DNA from: an uncultured Woeseia sp.
GTDB taxonomy: Bacteria > Pseudomonadota > Gammaproteobacteria > Steroidobacterales > Woeseiaceae
Direction of reading: 5' to 3'
Assembly (NCBI GenBank): GCA_937925605.1
Contig: CALALV010000138.1
Location: 1 to 64,000, forward strand
Length of the DNA: 64,000 nucleotides
A program made the position numbers and the translations under genes. Position 1 is the stretch's first letter. Each line of letters begins with the position of its first letter. The notes beneath the pieces were generated by a model. That model did no database searches and was not told the origin of the DNA. It worked only from the letters and a program-made list of their open reading frames with translations. Positions 15,085 through 22,851 of this stretch are shown here, piece after piece.

Positions 15085-16818
15085 ATGCAGCATAGCGCAA
15101 GTTCGTCCCTGGTCCGTATCGCAGGCGTGCTGGTTGCCGCTTTATTGCCATTCGAGAGCGCTTCCGCCTGGTCGTACGAGGAGCACCGGCGACTCGCTGC
15201 GGAGTCGTTTCGCGTCGCGTGCGACGAGGCCAGGCCGTACACGGGCGACGTCAAGGCCCTGTGCGAGACTGACAGGATCATCGAATGCTACGGCCACATG
15301 GTTGCGCTGGCGGCGGATCGCGCAGACGCACCGGAGGAATTCGTCGGGGCAGAGCTGGAGGGGCAGCTACTACTTCGTGCGAAGCAGGGAGTGAACTGTC
15401 GTTCGCTTGCGCCGGGAACGGATGCAGTCGCTGACGATTACGCCAACGCCGGCATGCTGCACCAGGGTGGCATACGCGGTTTCTGGACCTACGCGCGCCT
15501 GCTGACGCAGAACGCGAGCCATTTCCAGCCGGACGCCATATCGAAGTGGAAGCGGCACCTGCACAAGGCGAAGTCTATCGATACCGATGATCTGCAACTC
15601 CTTCTCGCGACGCATGCGTTCTCCAGCCACTTTCTGCAAGACGCGTTCTCAGCCGGACACAACGGTATCAACCGCGACAAGATCCGGCAGGACTACGATC
15701 ACGGCTATCACGACGATGTTAATGCAACCGGCCTGTTTCTCAGGAACCGCGCCGGCGATGCCTGGCACAGCTACGGCGATCGCCACCTCGACGACAGCAG
15801 CCGTTACCTGCTTACGGACTATTGCCGCGATGGCGCCGCCGACCTCGACGACGATCTCGCCGCGCTGAGCGGCGTGCGGCCGTACCCGCTGGCCCCGTCG
15901 GCCAGGACAAAGCTGTGCGAACTAGAAGGGCCTGCCGCGCTCAGTATTGCCGACCGGGACGACAGCCTGTTTTCCCTCTGCTTCTACTGGGACAACTGCC
16001 CGAAACCAGAACTCATCGTGGCGAGCAACGGGAGCGCAGACGAGTTCATGGACGCCTGCCCGCCTCAGCACGGGCAGGCGCTGCTCGAATGCCCGTCCAC
16101 GGGGCGCTACGTGCGCGACGCGATGACGCTGCAGATCGGTCTCCTGCTGTCGCTATTCGAAAAGGACCGACCGAGCGACCGCTCCCTCGACGCCAGAATT
16201 CACGAGATCCGTCGCAAGATTCCGCACGAGTACCGTGCGCTTGCCGGTCGGTCCGGTGGGGAGGTTTTTCTGAACAAGGAATCATTCCTGCTCGACTACT
16301 CCGACTGGAAGCCGCTCAAAGATCGCGAAAACTACGAGCAGGCTGCGTTCCGGAACTGGACCTTCAGCCTCTACCAGTCGCAATCCGACTACCCGACGCT
16401 GCGCGAAACGACCCTGAGCTGGGCCCTGATGGTCAAGGGCTCCGACGGGCTCGGCGACGCGATTCCCGAATGGTTGCGCAATCGATCACGCATGGAACTG
16501 CGTTTCGACCTGGCGAGCGACGACGGGGCCCTGCTCGACGGCGCGGAAATGAATGTCGGTGTCGAGCTATATCGCCCGTTCCGGCGGGTGTTCGGCATAG
16601 CGCTGAACGGCGCGATCGGCGTCGACGACGCCTGGGGCGGGCACCCGGATCGCAACTGGTTCCACGGCGGCGGCGTGGAGGTCAACTTCCACTTCGGCCG
16701 CAACGTCGTGTTTCTCGCCTACCAGGCGCTCGAGCACAGCAACCGGCGTTTCGAGCCGGACCACAGCAAGCGCTTTTTCGTCGGCTGGCGCGTTGCCACG
16801 CTGTCGCTGTCGCACTGA
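15085..16818 (+). CDS. Exported zinc phospholipase C / P1-nuclease-fold protein with C-terminal beta-rich part (paralogue 3)
   Basis: A 577-residue protein. Signal peptide ends ESASA, so the mature protein would start at Trp29 with His34 six positions in, exactly the Trp1/His6 pattern of P1 nuclease (Trp1 is also conserved in Bacillus phospholipase C). His146 (SHFQPD), His182-Asp186-His192 (HFLQDAFSAGH) and His228/Asp232 (WHSYGD) fit the remaining zinc ligands. A Cys-rich middle is followed by a C-terminal beta-rich stretch with barrel-like alternation (EVNFHFGRNVVFLAYQ). It is the best-conserved of the three paralogues. Its start lies 48 bp from that of the phospholipase A2-like gene, so the two share a divergent promoter region. 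Confidence 0.72.
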   Translation: MQHSASSSLVRIAGVLVAALLPFESASAWSYEEHRRLAAESFRVACDEARPYTGDVKALCETDRIIECYGHMVALAADRADAPEEFVGAELEGQLLLRAKQGVNCRSLAPGTDAVADDYANAGMLHQGGIRGFWTYARLLTQNASHFQPDAISKWKRHLHKAKSIDTDDLQLLLATHAFSSHFLQDAFSAGHNGINRDKIRQDYDHGYHDDVNATGLFLRNRAGDAWHSYGDRHLDDSSRYLLTDYCRDGAADLDDDLAALSGVRPYPLAPSARTKLCELEGPAALSIADRDDSLFSLCFYWDNCPKPELIVASNGSADEFMDACPPQHGQALLECPSTGRYVRDAMTLQIGLLLSLFEKDRPSDRSLDARIHEIRRKIPHEYRALAGRSGGEVFLNKESFLLDYSDWKPLKDRENYEQAAFRNWTFSLYQSQSDYPTLRETTLSWALMVKGSDGLGDAIPEWLRNRSRMELRFDLASDDGALLDGAEMNVGVELYRPFRRVFGIALNGAIGVDDAWGGHPDRNWFHGGGVEVNFHFGRNVVFLAYQALEHSNRRFEPDHSKRFFVGWRVATLSLSH

Positions 16819-16822
16819 CGAA

Positions 16823-17233
16823 TCAGCCGCTGGCGGTTTCCGGTTTCCCGCCGGCCAGATACCCCGCCCCCGCACAGGCCGCCGTCAGCACCGCCCCCCA
16901 GGCCGCGTCGGACACGACCAGCGCGAACGACCACGCCTCGAAGATGGCGTAGTTCGTGACCGTGTAGGTGCCGTAGGCGAGCAGGCCGAGCACGGCGCCG
17001 CGCGCGAGCGCAGCGCGCAGCGTGCCGACGCGCCACGCGGGCTCGACGGCCAGGAAAACGATGCCGCCGACGTAGGCCAGGTAGAACACCGCCGATGCGG
17101 CGACGTCCGGCGTTTCCCGCATCAGCGAACCGACCTGCTCTTCGTAGAACGGTTTCAGAACGAACGCGATCCAGGCGAGGTCGATGACGAGAAACGCGAC
17201 GAGCGCGCCGGCATAGGCCTTGATCCAGTGCAT
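16823..17233 (-). CDS. DUF2177 family membrane protein
   Basis: A 136-residue protein with four membrane helices and the family pattern of DUF2177: KAYAGALVAFLVIDLAWIAF at the start, AVFYLAYVGGIVFLAV in the middle and YGTYTVTNYAIFEAWSF. The family is of unknown function. Convergent with the zinc-enzyme gene on its left (4 bp apart). Confidence 0.85.
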   Translation of the reverse strand: MHWIKAYAGALVAFLVIDLAWIAFVLKPFYEEQVGSLMRETPDVAASAVFYLAYVGGIVFLAVEPAWRVGTLRAALARGAVLGLLAYGTYTVTNYAIFEAWSFALVVSDAAWGAVLTAACAGAGYLAGGKPETASG

Positions 17234-17282
17234 GCCGTGCTCCGGCGTGAAGAGACCGGCAGCATAGCAGAGACCGGCGGCG

Positions 17283-18167
17283 TCAGCGGCTACGGCCCCA
17301 GAGGCTCCGGTACACCGGCTGCGGCCGCTTCTCGACTTCGTAGGTGACGGCCACCATCCATTCCTGGTAGTCGGGGTCCTGCGCTTTCAGCGCCGCCAGC
17401 AGTTCCTTGACGTAGCTCGACTCCAGCGGCTGCCCGCGGTTCGGCCAGATGCGGAACTTGAGCCTCAGGATCTCCTTGCCGGAGCTGAAGCGGTGCCGGC
17501 CCTCGCTGGACGGCTCGGTCATCAGGATGCCGGGGAACTGCTCTTCGGCGGCACGCATCAGCGTCAGCGCCGTCGTCTCCATCGCTTCCTTGGCGTCGTC
17601 GTCGCCGCGCAGCGTTACGTCGACGATGCAGCGCACGTAGCCGCGCGGGTAGTTGATGACGTTGTTGATCGTCCGGTTCGGGATGAACACGCTGGCGCCC
17701 AGTGCGTTCTGCAGCTCGACGAAGCGCATCGAGATGCCGCGGACGATGCCGGTCTGGCCGGAGATCTCGACCAGGTCGCCGACGTCGACGAGGTCGGAGA
17801 AGATGAAAGTCAGCCCTGTGACGACGTCCTGCACGACGCCCTGCGAGCCGAAACCGATCGCGAGGCCCAGCACCGAGGCGCTGGCGAGGTACGCGGTCAG
17901 CGACACGCCGAACTCGCGCAGGATCAGGCCGACCGCAAGGAAGTACAGCACGAACACGACCGTGCTTGTCGCCAGCGTCGCAATCGAACGCAGCTTGCGG
18001 TAGCGGCGATTCGAGCCGCTGTGCAGCAGCTGCTTGCTGAGCCGGCGCAGCAGCACGACCACGAGGTGCACGACGACCGCGAGGCCGGCGAGCGCCGCGA
18101 TGCGCAGCGCGACCGGGAGGTCGCCGAGCAGCGTCTGCAGTGTCGAGGTTTCCGTCTCCATCGTCAC
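17283..18167 (-). CDS. Small-conductance mechanosensitive channel, MscS family
   Basis: A 294-residue protein with three N-terminal helices (about 18-42, 62-82, 86-112), the pore-lining region GLAIGFGSQGVVQDVVTGL, and the beta domain VDVGDLVEISGQTGIV followed by an alpha/beta cytoplasmic domain. MscS channels open under membrane tension and release solutes after osmotic downshock. It lies 16 bp after the 210-residue membrane-protein gene and is probably co-transcribed with it. Confidence 0.92.
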   Translation of the reverse strand: MTMETETSTLQTLLGDLPVALRIAALAGLAVVVHLVVVLLRRLSKQLLHSGSNRRYRKLRSIATLATSTVVFVLYFLAVGLILREFGVSLTAYLASASVLGLAIGFGSQGVVQDVVTGLTFIFSDLVDVGDLVEISGQTGIVRGISMRFVELQNALGASVFIPNRTINNVINYPRGYVRCIVDVTLRGDDDAKEAMETTALTLMRAAEEQFPGILMTEPSSEGRHRFSSGKEILRLKFRIWPNRGQPLESSYVKELLAALKAQDPDYQEWMVAVTYEVEKRPQPVYRSLWGRSR

Positions 18168-18183
18168 GATGCTCCGGAGTGTG

Positions 18184-18816
18184 TCACGCCTGCAGCGGCC
18201 TGACGCTCAGCAGCGACACGAACAGCGAGATCACCAGCGTGCCGAACAGGAAGCAATAGGCGCTTTGCAGCGTCGACAGCGCGGCGACCGTCAGCGTCGC
18301 CGGCTCGAAGCTGCTCGCGAGGCTGAAGTGGATCTGTGCCGCGTGCAGCAGGCCGGCGACGCGCTCGCTCGCCGCCGCGTAGTCCGGCAGGCCGTCCAGC
18401 CCGCCGAGCATCGCGTAGCTGGCCGCGAACAGGAACAGCGCGGTCAGGTAGTTGACCAGTGCGAGCACGATGACGCGCCCGGTCGCCGACACGGCCGTGC
18501 CCTCGGTGATCTTGCAGATGCCGAACAGCACGACGCCGAGTTCCTTGTTCAGGATGCCGACCGCGCGCAGCAAGAGCAGTACCGCAACCCAGGCGGGCAA
18601 CAATTCGCTCGCCAGGAAAAAACCGATCGCGGCGAACAGCCAGTAGCCGATGTAGCGCTCCGACAGCTCGAGCCGCGTGTCGCGCAGCGCCTGCTGTTCC
18701 CGCGAGCCGGTCGCGTGCCGCCCCTCCCGGGATTTCAGGTAGCTGTCGACCCAGCAATACGGCGACAGCAGGTAGATGCCCTGGATGATGCTGCGTGCGG
18801 TCTCGGCGATTTTCAC
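18184..18816 (-). CDS. Multi-pass membrane protein of unknown function
   Basis: A 210-residue protein with about four membrane helices (near 62-82, 105-130, and two in the last 60 residues). The start LSPYCWVDSYLKSREGRHA is cytoplasmic and basic. No motif recognised. Its position just upstream of mscS suggests a shared transcript and possibly a related membrane-stress role, which is inference. Confidence 0.65.
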   Translation of the reverse strand: MKIAETARSIIQGIYLLSPYCWVDSYLKSREGRHATGSREQQALRDTRLELSERYIGYWLFAAIGFFLASELLPAWVAVLLLLRAVGILNKELGVVLFGICKITEGTAVSATGRVIVLALVNYLTALFLFAASYAMLGGLDGLPDYAAASERVAGLLHAAQIHFSLASSFEPATLTVAALSTLQSAYCFLFGTLVISLFVSLLSVRPLQA

Positions 18817-18837
18817 GGGCAGGTCCTCGACGATTCT

Positions 18838-19554
18838 TCAGGCGAGCCGCAGTCGATCGCCCGCGTGCAGCAGGGCAAGCCCGTCTGCTGCGGCACCGGG
18901 TGGCAGGCCGTGACTGACGACGTAATCGCGCTCGCCGAGGCGCCCGGCGAGCTCTTCGAAGCTCGCGTGCCAGCGCGACGGCCCCGGCCTGGCATCGTAC
19001 AGCCGCGTGTTCGCCGTGGCGATGCGCGCATACAGCGCCTCGTCGACGACGCTGTCACCGGTGTAGCCGAACAGCGTGCGCTCGCCGGCGTGCAGCAACA
19101 GGCCGCAGCAATGCTCGGAGTGACGTGCCGTCACGAACTCGATCTCGAGGCCACGCGCGAGCGGCAGGCGCACGCCCGCATCGGCGCTGTGCCAGTCGGC
19201 GAGATCGTCGGGGCCCATGACCTCGGCGTGCTCGGCAAGCCGGTGCAGCTTCAGCCGCCTCGCGACCTCGCTCTCGGCGTACACGGCAAGCCTGCGGCCG
19301 CGGGCCTGCTCGACGCGCAGGATAACCGGCAGCTCCGCGGCATGGTCGCTGTGATTGTGGGTGACGGCGATGCGCCCGGGCACGGAGCCGCAGTGCTCGA
19401 GACAGGCGCGCGTGACGCCGAAGCCCGCGTCGATCAGCAGCAGCGGCGAACCGGCGTCCGTCAGCAGCATGCCCGTGCTGCAGCCGCCGTCGTACACGTG
19501 CGCGGCTCCCTGGCCTGCGCCGAGCACCAGCAGTTCGAGTTTCTTGTCTTGCAT
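18838..19554 (-). CDS. Metallo-beta-lactamase-fold hydrolase (RNase Z/AtsA-like)
   Basis: A 238-residue protein from ATG 19554 (an upstream Met at 19590 is less likely). It has the metal motif HNHSDH preceded by LLIDAGFG, a later TARHSEHC and GYTGDSV, and a final VVSHG, the order of metal ligands in tRNase Z/arylsulfatase-like members. Substrate cannot be told from sequence. It ends 21 bp before the membrane-protein gene, so these may be one transcript. Confidence 0.82.
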   Translation of the reverse strand: MQDKKLELLVLGAGQGAAHVYDGGCSTGMLLTDAGSPLLLIDAGFGVTRACLEHCGSVPGRIAVTHNHSDHAAELPVILRVEQARGRRLAVYAESEVARRLKLHRLAEHAEVMGPDDLADWHSADAGVRLPLARGLEIEFVTARHSEHCCGLLLHAGERTLFGYTGDSVVDEALYARIATANTRLYDARPGPSRWHASFEELAGRLGERDYVVSHGLPPGAAADGLALLHAGDRLRLA

Positions 19555-19614
19555 CGGGCGGCCGTCGCTCCCGGACCGGGCGGCCGCCATCCTACCCGAA
19601 TTGACTGAAGCGCG

Positions 19615-19659
19615 CGGGCGTCCCTGCCCGCGCGTCTTGCAGACGTCCGAGTACTCGCG
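19615..19659 (-). pseudogene. Remnant duplicate of the 3' end of the neighbouring exported-protein gene
   Basis: On the minus strand these 15 codons read REYSDVCKTRGQGRP. The intact gene just upstream (19763-20080) ends with REYSAVCATRGALRP at the matching place, so 11 of 15 residues agree. The remnant lies about 105 bp downstream of the intact stop codon, in the same direction, without a start codon or signal peptide. It looks like a leftover of a tandem duplication. Confidence 0.5.
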
Positions 19660-19762
19660 GCTCGCGTCCTCGCCGCAGGCAGAACAGGAGAAAAGGCGTC
19701 AGGTTTACTGTCGAGCGAGGCGGCTGCGGCAGCCGGCTGCTTGCCGGCTGCCGCCCGCTTCC

Positions 19763-20080
19763 CTAGCTGCGGGGGTCACGGATCTCGAGCTTCGACGGCC
19801 TGAGCGCGCCGCGCGTCGCGCACACGGCCGAGTACTCGCGCGCGGCGCCCGCCGCGTAGACGGTCGTATCGATTTTGAGTTCGTAGCCCGTCAGCGTGCC
19901 TTCCGTGTCGAGCACGACGTGGCGGACGCGCTCCGCGCCGCCGAGATCGATACGCTGCTTGATGGCGCTCAGGCAGGTATCGAGCTCGGTGCGGAAGGGC
20001 AGGTCGCGGTCGGCCTGTGCGTCCGCGGCGGCGGCGAACAGGGCGAGACTGAGCAGCAGGCTCTGGGTGGTCTTGGTCAT
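19763..20080 (-). CDS. Small exported protein of unknown function, probable TetR-operator target
   Basis: A 105-residue protein with a signal peptide (about residues 1-23, ending AQA) and a mature part with two Cys (DTCLSAIK and SAVCATRG) likely to pair. No family recognised. Two operator palindromes at 20132 and 20194 lie 52 and 114 bp upstream of its start and match a third one in front of the tetR gene, so it is probably repressed by that regulator. Confidence 0.68.
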   Translation of the reverse strand: MTKTTQSLLLSLALFAAAADAQADRDLPFRTELDTCLSAIKQRIDLGGAERVRHVVLDTEGTLTGYELKIDTTVYAAGAAREYSAVCATRGALRPSKLEIRDPRS

Positions 20081-20131
20081 GGCTGGGTACTCCCCGGGAA
20101 AGAGCCGCCGGATCGGCGGCGGGTCAGGAAG

Positions 20132-20147
20132 CAGAACGCTCGTTCTG
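20132..20147. promoter_or_regulatory. TetR operator 1
   Basis: Perfect 16-bp palindrome CAGAACGCTCGTTCTG (18 bp if the flanking G and C are counted). It shares arms CAGAA/TTCTG with the palindromes at 20194 and 20821. It lies upstream of the small exported protein gene and downstream of tetR. Confidence 0.65.
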
Positions 20148-20193
20148 CTTCGGGCAAAAAAACACGTTCATCAAACACTTGCAGGCGAGAAAA

Positions 20194-20209
20194 CAGAATG
20201 CTCATTCTG
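20194..20209. promoter_or_regulatory. TetR operator 2
   Basis: Perfect 16-bp palindrome CAGAATGCTCATTCTG, 62 bp from operator 1, about six helical turns. Located in the AT-richer gap between tetR and the small exported protein gene. Confidence 0.65.
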
Positions 20210-20229
20210 GATCTACCAAATTTTTTTCG

Positions 20230-20814
20230 TCAGGCGGCGACGGCGGCCATCGTGCCGTCGACGAATGCGTTCAGCGACGCCCGCGGGAAACCGGCCCGCT
20301 GCATCATGATCAGCCCGAACAGCGCGCCGGTCAGGTAGTCACCGCCCGCCTTCGGGTCCAGGCCTGCGCGGGTCTCGCCCCTGGCCTGCGCGTTCTCGAG
20401 TCCGACCGCGAAGGTTTTCGCCATGCGCTTCAGGAAGCGCAGCAGCACCTCCTGCAGCCCGTCGTCGTGCGGCGCGACCTCGATCGCGGTCTGGCACAGC
20501 AGGCAACCGCGCGGGCCGTGGCCTTCGCAGGCGTCCAGCACGCGCTCCTCGAAGATGCGGCGGATGTCCGCGAGCCCCGCGTCGGGCTCCAGCAGTCGCA
20601 GGAAGGCCTGCCGGCCCATGTCGTCCGCGTAACGTTCCAGCGCCTGCGCGAACAGCTCGCGCTTGTTGCCGAAGGTGCCGTACAGCCCGTAACGACTGAC
20701 GCCGGTCGCCTGCACGATGTCCTCCATGGACGTGCGGCGGTAGCCGCGCTCCGTGAACAGCTGCACGACCTGGCCGAGCGCGGCCTGCGGATCGAATTCG
20801 CGGTTCCTGACCAT
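20230..20814 (-). CDS. TetR/AcrR family transcriptional regulator
   Basis: A 194-residue protein from ATG 20814. The N-terminal helix-turn-helix reads FTERGYRRTSMEDIVQATG then VSRYGLYGTFGNKRELF, classic for TetR. A GCLLCQTAIEVAP segment near residue 95 with two close Cys suggests a redox- or electrophile-sensitive ligand domain like that of NemR-type regulators. An operator half-way between its start and the divergent monooxygenase (20821-20836), plus two more at 20132 and 20194, suggest autoregulation and control of both neighbours. The start codon overlaps the possible start of the monooxygenase on the other strand. Confidence 0.9.
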   Translation of the reverse strand: MVRNREFDPQAALGQVVQLFTERGYRRTSMEDIVQATGVSRYGLYGTFGNKRELFAQALERYADDMGRQAFLRLLEPDAGLADIRRIFEERVLDACEGHGPRGCLLCQTAIEVAPHDDGLQEVLLRFLKRMAKTFAVGLENAQARGETRAGLDPKAGGDYLTGALFGLIMMQRAGFPRASLNAFVDGTMAAVAA

Positions 20815-22156
20815 GCGCGGCAGAATAGTCGTTCTGGAATGGGCCGTCAAGCGATTCTTGCCGGGCAGGCCGACGGCGGGCGGGTTATCGTCTGGCGCTC
20901 GCTGTCACGGGAGCGTCGCCATCAGGATCGGAATCGTCGGCTGCGGGCCGGCCGGACTGGCGGCCGCGCTGCTGCTCGATCGCGACGGGCACGCGGTGAC
21001 GCTGCTGGAGCGCTTCCCGGCGCCGGCGCCCGTGGGTTCCGGCCTGCTGCTGCAGCCGACCGGCCTCGCGGTCCTGGCTGCCCTCGGCCTTGAGCAACAG
21101 GTCCGCCGTTGCGGCCAGCGCATAAACCGGCTGCTCGGGCGGGCGATGCCGTCCGGCCGGGCGGTGCTCGACGTGCGCTACGAGCGGCTCGCGCGGGATG
21201 CCCATGCCGTCGCCGTGCATCGCTCGGCGCTGTTCGACGCCCTGCACGGCAGCGTGCAGGCACGCGCGCTGCCCGTGCATTGCGGCATCGACGTCGCGAA
21301 CGCGCGCCGCGACATCCGCGAGGTCTTCGCGCTCGACGAAGGCGGCGTCGCGCACGGCCCTTTCGACCTGCTGGTCGATGCGTCCGGGTCCGGCTCGAAG
21401 CTGCGCGACGCGCTGCTGCCGTCCGTCCGGCGGATCGAGCTCGGCTACGGCGCGCTGTGGGGCAACGTCGACTGGCCCGGGGAATCCTTCAGCCGCCACG
21501 TGCTCGCGCAGCGCTACGTCGGTGCGCACACGATGATCGGCGTGCTGCCGATCGGTCGGCCCGCGCCGGACGGCCCGGAACAGGCCGCATTCTTCTGGAG
21601 CCTGCGCCGGCGCGACCTCGATGCCTGGCGCGCCGCCGGGCTGCCGGCGTGGAAGCAACGGGTTCGCGACATCTGGCCCCGCACCGAGCCGATCCTCGAA
21701 CAGCTGCGCGATCCCGATCAGCTGACCTTTGCCCGTTATGCTCACCACACGCTCGGCAACCCGGGCGCCGCGCGCGTCGCGTTCATCGGCGACGCGGCGC
21801 ATGCGACGAGTCCCCAGCTCGGCCAGGGCGTGAACATGGCCCTGCTCGACGCACTGGCCCTTGCACAGGCGCTCTCCGAGACGGCCGACGCGAACGCGGC
21901 GCTGGACCGCTACGCGGCGCTGCGCCGCTGGCACGTCCGGGTATTCCAGTTCGCGAGCCGGATGCTGACGGGCTTCTACCAGTCCGACAGCCGCACGCTC
22001 GCGCTCATGCGCGACTACCTGCTTGCACCCGCGCTGCGTCTGCGACCCATGCACCGCCTCGCGGCCTCCCTCGTGTCCGGGCTGTTCCTGAACCCGCTGG
22101 GCCGGCTCGACCTGAACGAGCGACCGCTGCCGCCGGCGAAGGTCCCGCGCGGCTGA
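20813..22156 (+). CDS. FAD-dependent monooxygenase (UbiH/PHBH-like)
   Basis: A group A flavin hydroxylase. Features in order: the FAD-binding GIVGCGPAGLAAALLLDRDG, a mid-protein DLLVDASGSGSKLR, and FIGDAAHATSPQLGQGVNMA (the GD motif that binds the FAD ribityl). Substrate unknown. The start is doubtful: ATG 20813 is used here, but it would add about 36 unlikely residues and place a TetR operator inside the gene. A GGGAG lies 7 bases before an ATC codon at 20921, where homology would begin, so a rare AUC start or the TTG at 20858 is possible. Probably TetR-controlled. Confidence 0.85.
   Translation: MRGRIVVLEWAVKRFLPGRPTAGGLSSGARCHGSVAIRIGIVGCGPAGLAAALLLDRDGHAVTLLERFPAPAPVGSGLLLQPTGLAVLAALGLEQQVRRCGQRINRLLGRAMPSGRAVLDVRYERLARDAHAVAVHRSALFDALHGSVQARALPVHCGIDVANARRDIREVFALDEGGVAHGPFDLLVDASGSGSKLRDALLPSVRRIELGYGALWGNVDWPGESFSRHVLAQRYVGAHTMIGVLPIGRPAPDGPEQAAFFWSLRRRDLDAWRAAGLPAWKQRVRDIWPRTEPILEQLRDPDQLTFARYAHHTLGNPGAARVAFIGDAAHATSPQLGQGVNMALLDALALAQALSETADANAALDRYAALRRWHVRVFQFASRMLTGFYQSDSRTLALMRDYLLAPALRLRPMHRLAASLVSGLFLNPLGRLDLNERPLPPAKVPRG
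20821..20836. promoter_or_regulatory. TetR operator 3, in the tetR/monooxygenase divergent region
   Basis: CAGAATAGTCGTTCTG: arms CAGAA and TTCTG as in the other two copies, with an imperfect centre. It begins 7 bp before the tetR start codon (on the other strand), a position fit for autorepression and for blocking the divergent monooxygenase promoter. Confidence 0.6.
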
Positions 22157-22257
22157 CCCGCGATCGCCATGCCCGAAGCTCTTCGCGATCTGACCGTGAG
22201 GCCTTCCGCCGTTTACACTGGTGGAGTCAGCCGGCAGTCCGCATCGAGGAGCGAAAA

Positions 22258-22710
22258 ATGACCATCACCTGGCGCAACGTCCTGGACTGGGCGAACAACG
22301 GCAACCCCGAGCCGGACCGCCGGGTCGAGAAGACCGAGCCCGAGTGGAAAGCGGAACTGGAAGCGGACGTGTTCCGCGTGACCCGCAAGGCCGGCACCGA
22401 GCCGGCGTTCTCGTCGGCGATGTGCGGCCTGTTCGAGCCCGGCGAGTACGCCTGCGCCTGCTGCGACACGCTGCTGTTCGATTCGGCGGAGAAATTCGAC
22501 TCCGGCACCGGCTGGCCGTCGTTCACGCAGCCGGTGAAGGAGAACGTCATCGCCTACCACGTCGACCACTCGCACGGCATGACCCGCGTCGAGACGACCT
22601 GCAGCGTCTGCGACGCGCACCTGGGCCACGTGTTCCCCGACGGCCCGCCGCCGGGCGGCCTGCGCTACTGCATGAACGCGCTGGCGCTCGCGAAGCGCTC
22701 GACGGACTGA
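22258..22710 (+). CDS. msrB: Peptide-methionine (R)-S-oxide reductase MsrB
   Basis: A 150-residue MsrB. It has zinc-site CACC and CSVC pairs, the substrate motif GTGWPSF, the catalytic Cys in LRYCMNA and the HLGHVFPDGPPP stretch. It reduces the R-form of methionine sulfoxide in proteins using thioredoxin. GAGGAG lies just before ATG 22258. About 100 bp after the monooxygenase and possibly on its own promoter. Confidence 0.95.
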   Translation: MTITWRNVLDWANNGNPEPDRRVEKTEPEWKAELEADVFRVTRKAGTEPAFSSAMCGLFEPGEYACACCDTLLFDSAEKFDSGTGWPSFTQPVKENVIAYHVDHSHGMTRVETTCSVCDAHLGHVFPDGPPPGGLRYCMNALALAKRSTD

Positions 22711-22851
22711 CGCTGGCCGCGCGCACCGACGGCCCGGGGGGTAACCGGGCGCGGCGCCCCGGCCACTTTCGCGGCAGACACCCCGGCCCTGTACTAGGCT
22801 TCGATCAATGCGCCTCGACGGGCGCGCCCGAAGCGAGAGGAGGACCGGGCC

